Source: Thermoplasmata archaeon (lineage in GTDB: Archaea > Thermoplasmatota > Thermoplasmata > RBG-16-68-12). From it: a stretch of 18,201 nt of DNA. The translations under genes were made by a program, and so were the position numbers. The stretch spans positions 1 to 18,201 of the forward strand of contig JAJYKG010000004.1 in NCBI GenBank assembly GCA_021788795.1. Reading direction: 5' to 3'. Below, one piece after another: positions 13,466 through 18,201 of this stretch. Position 1 is the stretch's first letter. Each line of letters begins with the position of its first letter. The notes beneath the pieces are model-generated. The model did no database searches. It was not told where the DNA came from and saw nothing but the letters and a program-made list of their open reading frames with translations.

Positions 13466-14404
13466 CTACCACAGGGAGAACGAGGGCCGCTCCCCGTTGA
13501 TGACCTGCCCGGTGGAGCCGTCGATGAGGATGAACATCTGCTTCCCCTTGTGGGCGTACTGCATGAACCACACGGGGATGTGCACGAGCTCGCCGTCGTA
13601 GGTCATCGGGTTGGCGTTGATCGACTGGAGGTTGTCCACCCGCTTCCGCGCCTGCTGCTCCGCGAGGCTGTTGGCGAACGAGCCGGCGGTCCCCTTGGCC
13701 TCCGCCTCGGAGACATCCCCGTTCTGGACCTCCACGCCGCCGGTCGCGCGCTTGTCGAAGTCCACCTTCCCCTGGAGCTGGAACTGGAAGCCCTCCTTGG
13801 GCTGGTACTGGGTGTACCCGCGGACCGCGACCACCGGGAGGTTCTGAGAGAACTGGATGCGGTCGCGCACGGGAATCTGCTCCGTGACGGACGTCCACTG
13901 CCCGTTCTGCATGACCGACTTGGACACGTTCTTCGTGCCCGAGAAGTCGGCCACCACGGAGGTGGGGACGATCCAGTAGGGCACGTACTTGAGGACCACT
14001 TGGCCGAGCTCGGACCGCTCCGCGACCTTGCGGCGGAAGAGACCCTTGTTCAGCCACTGCCCGCCCGCGTTCGTCGCGGTGTCGTTGTTCAGGTTGTTGC
14101 CAAGCATGTAGTGCTTCTGGATGGCCTCCGCGGCGCCGCTGGCAGCCATGGCGGTGGCGGCGCCGCAGTACTCGCACACGACGATGGCCGTCCCCGAGGA
14201 GGGCTGCAGGGACGAGCCGCAGGAGTTGCACTTCAGGCTCTGGGGCAGGGGCGGGGGCGCCGCGGCGGGCTGGGCCGGGGCAGCAGGCATCGGAGGCGGG
14301 GCCGGCTGGCCTCCCGCGGCCGGAACGACGCCCTGTCGCGCGCCACAGAGGTTGCAGAACACCGAGCCGTCCGCGACTCGACCGCCGCACTGATTGCAGA
14401 ACAC
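13466..14404 (-). CDS. Double zinc-ribbon protein with duplicated VPxW domain
   Basis: A 312-residue protein. An N-terminal zinc ribbon (C3/C6, C17/C20) is followed by a proline/alanine-rich linker (about 27-55) and a second ribbon (C59/C62, C77/C80). The C-terminal two thirds contain two related strands, KYVPYWIVPTS (139-149) and VHIPVWFMQYAHKGK (274-288), the latter running into FILIDGSTGQVINGERP. Such ribbon-plus-VPxW proteins occur in many archaea and bacteria without a defined function. No membrane span is evident. The GTG start has GGGAGG at six bases and a TTAAG box about 44 bases upstream. The linker suggests a flexible tether between ribbon modules and the beta-rich domain. Function unknown. 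Confidence 0.83.
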   Translation of the reverse strand: MFCNQCGGRVADGSVFCNLCGARQGVVPAAGGQPAPPPMPAAPAQPAAAPPPLPQSLKCNSCGSSLQPSSGTAIVVCEYCGAATAMAASGAAEAIQKHYMLGNNLNNDTATNAGGQWLNKGLFRRKVAERSELGQVVLKYVPYWIVPTSVVADFSGTKNVSKSVMQNGQWTSVTEQIPVRDRIQFSQNLPVVAVRGYTQYQPKEGFQFQLQGKVDFDKRATGGVEVQNGDVSEAEAKGTAGSFANSLAEQQARKRVDNLQSINANPMTYDGELVHIPVWFMQYAHKGKQMFILIDGSTGQVINGERPSFSLW

Positions 14405-14469
14405 CGCGAGCCTCCCAGTCAGCCCCGCGTAGCGGAGAAGGTTGGCTTAATCGTGTTGCGGTGATTATC

Positions 14470-14504
14470 CGGCATCGCCCTCCAGGCAGGAAGGGGCGAT
14501 GCCG
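14470..14504 (-). other. Perfect 11-bp hairpin downstream of tRNA-Ser
   Basis: CGGCATCGCCC (14470-14480) pairs perfectly with GGGCGATGCCG (14494-14504) around a 13-base loop. It begins 12 bases after the tRNA 3' end and lies before the promoter of the zinc-ribbon gene at 14404. It could shape the tRNA trailer, end transcription, or be a small RNA; no U-run follows it in either direction. Confidence 0.45.
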
Positions 14505-14516
14505 TGTCCGGCGGGA

Positions 14517-14600
14517 CGCCCAGGGCAGGATTTGAACCTGCGCGGCCTTTCGGCCAGCGGTTTTCGAGACCGCCGCGATTCCGGGCTTCGCGACCTGGGC
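14517..14600 (-). tRNA. tRNA-Ser (anticodon CGA)
   Basis: An 84-base type II tRNA. The acceptor stem is GCCCAGG/CCTGGGC with discriminator G. The D arm closes with GCGA/TCGC. The anticodon stem GCGGT/ACCGC holds loop CTCGAAA with anticodon CGA, which reads UCG. The long variable arm (TGGCCGAAAGGCC) is characteristic of tRNA-Ser, and the T arm GCAGG-TTCAAAT-CCTGC is canonical. CCA is not encoded and no intron is present. A CTTAAG box lies 30 bases upstream of the 5' end. Confidence 0.96.
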
Positions 14601-14627
14601 AGCGAAGGACTGGAAGGGCAGGTTTCC

Positions 14628-14633
14628 CTTAAG
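14628..14633 (-). promoter_or_regulatory. TATA-like box for tRNA-Ser
   Basis: CTTAAG centred 30 bases upstream of the tRNA 5' end, with AACGC on its upstream side. It is back to back with the box of the MoaD-like gene, 36 bases away. Confidence 0.55.
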
Positions 14634-14664
14634 CGTTCCGTCCCCCCGGGGCGCGTGCGGCAAC

Positions 14665-14670
14665 CCTTAA
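14665..14670 (+). promoter_or_regulatory. TATA-like box for the MoaD/ThiS-like gene
   Basis: CCTTAAGG context centred 30 bases before ATG 14698, giving a leaderless mRNA; no GGAGG precedes that ATG. Confidence 0.5.
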
Positions 14671-14697
14671 GGCGGCCCGGGCGTTCTGCGCCTCGGC

Positions 14698-14907
14698 ATG
14701 CGCGTCACCGCCGACTTGGTCCAGACGCACCGGCTCGAGGACGTCGAGCTGGCCGCGGGGGCCACGGGCATGGACCTCCTCGAGCGCCTCGGCCTCGCGC
14801 CGGACGCCCACATCCTCCTCCGCGGGGACATGCCGATCCCCGTGGACGAACCCCTCGCGGACGGCGAACGCCTGATCGTCCTCTCCGCCGTCTCCGGCGG
14901 CACCTGA
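14698..14907 (+). CDS. MoaD/ThiS-like ubiquitin-fold protein, ending GGT
   Basis: A 69-residue beta-grasp protein of the MoaD/ThiS/SAMP group: sulfur carriers for molybdopterin, thiamine or tRNA thiolation, or small protein modifiers in archaea. The closing strand LIVLSAVSGG is typical, as is the preceding DEPLADGERL. The usual members end in exactly GG, whose C-terminus is adenylated by an E1-like enzyme; here a threonine codon follows (GGC GGC ACC TGA). Either a protease trims it or this protein is not a conventional carrier. No E1-like or JAMM-protease gene is in the window. The ATG start matches a TATA-like box at 30 bases. It precedes gcvPA by 73 bases but has its own promoter. Confidence 0.83.
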   Translation: MRVTADLVQTHRLEDVELAAGATGMDLLERLGLAPDAHILLRGDMPIPVDEPLADGERLIVLSAVSGGT

Positions 14908-14944
14908 CCGGACGCGGAGCGCGGGGTCCACTGCCCTTTGCCAA

Positions 14945-14954
14945 ACCTTTAAGG
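14945..14954 (+). promoter_or_regulatory. TATA-like box for gcvPA-gcvPB
   Basis: ACCTTTAAGG with an upstream CCAA. It is 31 bases before ATG 14981 but only about ten before ATG 14960, so it decides for the later start. AAGGAGG at 14951-14957 is too close to 14960 to be a useful ribosome binding site. Confidence 0.5.
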
Positions 14955-14980
14955 AGGCCATGCAGGTTGGACGGCCCCGG

Positions 14981-16303
14981 ATGGCTTCCGACGATGCGGA
15001 CATGCTCCGCTCGATGGGGCTGCGGAGCATCGACGACCTCTTCTCCGACATCCCTCCCTCCGTGCGCATGAAATCCCTCGCGCTGCCGCCCGGCCTGGCC
15101 GAGCAGGAGGTCGTCGCGCAGGTCACGGAGATGCTGTCGGCGAACCGCACGATGGCCGACATGCCGACGTTCCTGGGCGCGGGGCTGTACGATCACTTCG
15201 TCCCCGCCGCGGTGCGCGCGATCACGTCCCGCGCGGAGTTCTACACCGCGTACACGCCCTACCAGCCCGAGGTCAGCCAGGGGATGCTGCAGACGCTCTG
15301 GGAGTACCAGAGCATGATCTGCGAGATCACCGGGATGGACGCCGCGAACACGTCCATGTACGACGCGTCCACGGCCTTGGGCGAGGCCGCGCGGATGGCG
15401 CGGCGCATCCACGGCGGCAAGATCTTCCTCGTCCCCCGCGCGCTCCGGTGGCACCGTCGGAGCGTCCTGCAGAACTACACCTGGGGCGGCGGCCTCCTCA
15501 TCAAGGAGGTGGAGTACGACCGCGAGACGGGCATGCTCGATCTCGCGGACCTGAAAAAGCACCTCACGGAGGACGTCTGCGGCGTCTACGTGGAGAACCC
15601 GAACTTCTTCGGCCGCCTCGAGGAGCAGCTCGCGGACATCCGTGCCGCGACGGACGCGCCCCTGGTCGTCGGCATCAACCCCCTCGCGCAGACGATTCTC
15701 AAGAAGCCCGCGGACTTCGGGGCGGACATCGTCCTCGGCGAGGGGCAGGCCCTCGGGAACGCGGTGAACTTCGGCGGCCCGCTCCTCGGGATCTTCGCGT
15801 GCCGCCAGGAGCACGTGCGCAAGATGCCGGGCCGCGTGATCGGCCTGACGAAGGACGCGGAGGGCCACCGCGCGTTCTGCATGACCCTCCAGACCCGCGA
15901 GCAGCACATCCGCCGCGAGAAGGCGATGAGCAACATCTGCACGAACGAGTCCCTGATGGCCGTGGCGTCGGCGACCTATGTGGCCGTCCTCGGGGCGAAC
16001 GGCCTGCGACGGGTCGCGGCGGACTCGATGCGGAAGGCGAGGGACCTGGCCGCGGCGATCCGCGCCATCCCGGGCTACGAGGCCCCGATCTTCAAGGGCC
16101 CCCACTTCAACGAGTTCACCCTGCGGCACGAGGACGGCTACGCGCCCGTCCACAAGGCGCTCCTCGCGAAGGGCATCCACGGCGGCACGCCGCATGCGCG
16201 GCACCTGAAGGAGCTCGGGGACTACGCCCTCTTCGCGGTCACGGAGCGCCACACGCAGGAGGATCTGGACCGCCTCCTCGACGTGCTGAGGTCGGTCGCA
16301 TGA
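14981..16303 (+). CDS. gcvPA: Glycine dehydrogenase (decarboxylating) subunit 1
   Basis: A 440-residue N-terminal-half subunit of the P-protein of the glycine cleavage system, which with GcvPB decarboxylates glycine and loads the aminomethyl group onto the H-protein lipoyl arm. Family stretches include GLRSIDDLFSDIP near the start, FLGAGLYDHFVPAAV, YTPYQPEVSQGMLQ, NTSMYDASTALGEAA (from N123) and NFGGPLLGIFA. This subunit lacks the PLP lysine, which is in GcvPB. ATG 14981 is chosen over 14960 because of promoter spacing and because family members begin just before this point. It overlaps gcvPB by ATGA. gcvT and gcvH are not in the window. Confidence 0.95.
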   Translation: MASDDADMLRSMGLRSIDDLFSDIPPSVRMKSLALPPGLAEQEVVAQVTEMLSANRTMADMPTFLGAGLYDHFVPAAVRAITSRAEFYTAYTPYQPEVSQGMLQTLWEYQSMICEITGMDAANTSMYDASTALGEAARMARRIHGGKIFLVPRALRWHRRSVLQNYTWGGGLLIKEVEYDRETGMLDLADLKKHLTEDVCGVYVENPNFFGRLEEQLADIRAATDAPLVVGINPLAQTILKKPADFGADIVLGEGQALGNAVNFGGPLLGIFACRQEHVRKMPGRVIGLTKDAEGHRAFCMTLQTREQHIRREKAMSNICTNESLMAVASATYVAVLGANGLRRVAADSMRKARDLAAAIRAIPGYEAPIFKGPHFNEFTLRHEDGYAPVHKALLAKGIHGGTPHARHLKELGDYALFAVTERHTQEDLDRLLDVLRSVA

Positions 16304-17742
16304 AGTTCCGCCAGGCGTTCTACGAGGAGCCCCTCCTGTTCGAGATGCCGTCCGAGGCGGCGGAGCCGATCGACCTGGACGGGCTCGTGCCGCCCGCGAT
16401 GCAGAGGGACCGGCTCAACCTGCCGAACCTCCCCGAGCACGAGGTCGTCCGCCACTACACCCGCCTCTCGCAGATGAATTTCTCCATCGATACGGGGTTC
16501 TACCCGCTCGGTTCCTGCACGATGAAGTTCAACCCGAAGTACGCGGAGGAGCTCGCCTCCCTGCCGACGGTGACCCGCGTCCACCCGGACCAGGACGAGG
16601 CCACGATCCAGGGCGCGCTCCGCCTCATGTACGAGCTGCAGTCGTCCCTCGCGGTCATCGCGGGGATGGACGCGGTCACGCTGCAGCCCGCCGCGGGCGC
16701 CCAGGGAGAGTTCACCGGGCTGCTCCTGGCCCAGGCCTTCAACCACGACCGGGGCGAGCACCGCAACGAGGTCATCGTCCCCGACACGGCCCACGGGACG
16801 AACTTCGCGAGCGCGGGGATGGCCGGGTTCGACATCGTCGAGATCCCCTCCCTGGACGGACGCGTCGACCTGAACGCGTTGAGGAACGCGGTCAGCGACA
16901 AGACCCTCGCCTTCATGATCACGAACCCCAACACCCTGGGGATCTTCGAGGACCACATCACGGAGGCCGCGGACATCGTCCACCAGGACGGCGGCCTCCT
17001 GTACTACGACGGCGCGAACCTGAACGCGATCATGGGCAAGACCTCCCCCGGGCTCATGAACTTCGACATCGTCCACTTCAACCTCCACAAGACCTTCACG
17101 ACGCCCCACGGCGGCGGCGGCCCGGGCGCCGGCCCCGTCGGGGTGAAGAAGCCCCTCGAGCCCTTCCTCCCCGTCCCCGTGGTCACGTACGACGGCGCGA
17201 CGTACCACCTGGACTACCACCGCCCCAAGTCCATCGGCATGGTGCGCGCGTGGTACGGAAACTTCGCCCTGCTCGTCCGCGCGTACGCCTACATCCTCCG
17301 CCAGGGGGGCGACGGCCTCACGCGGGCGTCCGAGAGGGCCGTCCTCAACGCGAACTACGTGAGGCAACGCATCCAGGGGACGTACGACGTGCCGTTCAGC
17401 GGTCTCCGGAAGCACGAGTTCGTGGCGAGCGGCGCGAAGCTCATGGCGAAGGGCGTCAAGACCACGGACGTGGCCAAGCGGCTCATGGACTACGGGTACC
17501 ACCCGCCCACGGTGTACTTCCCGCACCTCGTGGAGGAGGCGCTCATGATCGAGCCCACCGAGACGGAGAGCCGCGCCACGCTGGACGCGTTCTCGGACGC
17601 CCTCCTCCAGATCGCCAAGGAGGACCCCGCGCTCCTGCACTCCGCGCCGCACAACACCGCGGTGGCCCGGGTGGACGAGGTCGGGGCGGCGCGCGACCCG
17701 GTCCTGAGCTGGCGCTACCTGATGGCCCAGCCGAAGTTCTGA
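16300..17742 (+). CDS. gcvPB: Glycine dehydrogenase (decarboxylating) subunit 2
   Basis: A 480-residue C-terminal-half subunit of the glycine decarboxylase P-protein, carrying the pyridoxal-phosphate site. The motif FNLHKTFTTPHGGGGPG contains K264, the expected Schiff-base lysine. Other hallmarks are FYPLGSCTMKFNPK near residue 66, DTAHGTNFASA, ITNPNTLGIFE and YYDGANLNAI. The start ATG overlaps the gcvPA stop (ATGA, 16300-16303), so the two subunits are probably made in equal amounts by coupled translation. The stop TGA (17740-17742) directly abuts the stop of the convergent MptE-like gene, with no base between them. Confidence 0.96.
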   Translation: MKFRQAFYEEPLLFEMPSEAAEPIDLDGLVPPAMQRDRLNLPNLPEHEVVRHYTRLSQMNFSIDTGFYPLGSCTMKFNPKYAEELASLPTVTRVHPDQDEATIQGALRLMYELQSSLAVIAGMDAVTLQPAAGAQGEFTGLLLAQAFNHDRGEHRNEVIVPDTAHGTNFASAGMAGFDIVEIPSLDGRVDLNALRNAVSDKTLAFMITNPNTLGIFEDHITEAADIVHQDGGLLYYDGANLNAIMGKTSPGLMNFDIVHFNLHKTFTTPHGGGGPGAGPVGVKKPLEPFLPVPVVTYDGATYHLDYHRPKSIGMVRAWYGNFALLVRAYAYILRQGGDGLTRASERAVLNANYVRQRIQGTYDVPFSGLRKHEFVASGAKLMAKGVKTTDVAKRLMDYGYHPPTVYFPHLVEEALMIEPTETESRATLDAFSDALLQIAKEDPALLHSAPHNTAVARVDEVGAARDPVLSWRYLMAQPKF

Positions 17743-18201
17743 TCAGAGCTCGAGCTCGGGGCGGCCCAGGTTCTGGAGGAGGATGTACGCCCAGTCGAGC
17801 TTTCTCTGCTTCCTCGCCGGGTCCGCGTCCTTCGCGCTCGGGTGCTCGAAGTCCCAGCCCGCGAGCCGGATCTCCTTCGCGCCGAAGTGGTCCGCCAGGT
17901 ACACGGCGCGGTCGCCGTCCGTGAACCCACCGAAGTCGTACAGGCGGCCCGAGGGCGCGGACTGCGTCGTGGCGACCGTGCGACCCGTGAACCGCGGCGC
18001 CCACTCCCGGACCGCGGGGCCGTTGTCCCCGTGGCCCAGGACGACCGCCACGGTCCCTTGGGCGTTCGCGCGGACCTGGTCCGCCACGTCGCCGTCCAGG
18101 TCCGTCACGAGGACCGCGGGCCGGAGGCCTTTCCGGAGCGCCACCGACGTGGCCTCGTCTGCGGTGATGAGCACGCCCTCCGCATGGGCGAGGTCCGCGG
18201 C
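17743..18201 (-). CDS. mptE: MptE-like 6-hydroxymethylpterin pyrophosphokinase, C-terminal part
   Basis: The last 152 residues of a protein that runs off the window: codons up to 18201 remain open and in frame. The visible part has ITADEATSVALRKGLRPAVLVTDLDGD, with the acidic cluster expected to bind metal, then GHGDNG, TTQSAPSGRLYDFGGFTDGDRA and KEIRLAGWDFE. This matches the DUF115/MptE-like family, which transfers pyrophosphate to 6-hydroxymethyl-dihydropterin during tetrahydromethanopterin or folate-type cofactor synthesis in archaea. Such pterins accept the one-carbon unit released by glycine cleavage, so the neighbouring gcv genes are functionally related even though convergently transcribed. 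The start is outside the window. Confidence 0.85.
   Translation of the reverse strand, partial: AADLAHAEGVLITADEATSVALRKGLRPAVLVTDLDGDVADQVRANAQGTVAVVLGHGDNGPAVREWAPRFTGRTVATTQSAPSGRLYDFGGFTDGDRAVYLADHFGAKEIRLAGWDFEHPSAKDADPARKQRKLDWAYILLQNLGRPELEL

Overview
The window is archaeal chromosomal DNA, very GC-rich and densely coded. Archaeal markers are spread along it: ribosomal protein L21e, RNA polymerase subunit Rpo4/F, the DUF655 protein, archaeal Pus10, an Nre repair protein, Alba, Sec61-beta, a two-subunit glycine decarboxylase and an MptE-like pterin enzyme. TATA-like boxes (CTTAAG, TTTAAG, CTTATA types) lie about 23-33 nt before many first-gene starts, so leaderless transcripts are likely. 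Genes inside operons instead use GGAGG ribosome binding sites with GTG, TTG or ATG starts. Gene content and GC fit a high-GC Thermoplasmatota-like lineage, but that placement is inference. No phage, transposon or CRISPR array was seen.

Layout. 1-1954 (minus): the first 29 codons of a radical SAM protein cut off at the window edge, a NUDIX hydrolase overlapping it by ATGA, and an Nre DNA-repair protein. 2056-2856 (plus): a winged-helix protein with a duplicated C-terminal helical module. 5503-2869 (minus): the information-processing operon pus10 - rpl21e - rpoF - DUF655, then an unlisted 56-residue two-helix membrane protein. 5578-8558 (plus): a DUF302 protein and a P3A-type proton-pumping ATPase. 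8610-8882 (minus): Alba. 9025-11157 (plus): a MarR regulator with a perfect palindromic operator in its leader, followed by an ABC-2 exporter (ATPase and permease). 11218-12585 (plus): Sec61-beta and a DUF885-type zinc metallopeptidase carrying a one-base frameshift. 12586-12841: a gene-free stretch with a TATA box and two strong hairpins. 12842-14404: two convergent zinc-ribbon proteins of unknown function. 14470-14600: a hairpin and tRNA-Ser(CGA) on the minus strand. 14698-17742 (plus): a MoaD/ThiS-like ubiquitin-fold protein and the gcvPA-gcvPB pair. 17743-18201 (minus): the C-terminal part of an MptE-like pterin pyrophosphokinase whose stop codon directly abuts that of gcvPB.

How the genes fit together. 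Most are housekeeping. The pus10-to-DUF655 operon joins tRNA modification, ribosome assembly and transcription. The MarR/ABC cassette is a self-contained, probably ligand-induced efflux unit. Glycine decarboxylase feeds one-carbon units to a pterin cofactor, and the convergent MptE-like gene is in the pathway that makes such pterins. No clearly new multi-gene system was found. The best leads are the structured RNA region at 12.65-12.84 kb, the convergent zinc-ribbon pair, the winged-helix protein with duplicated C-terminal modules, and the ubiquitin-like protein with a residue after its GG. Two apparent gene breaks (position 8 and about 12505) look more like sequence artefacts than biology.
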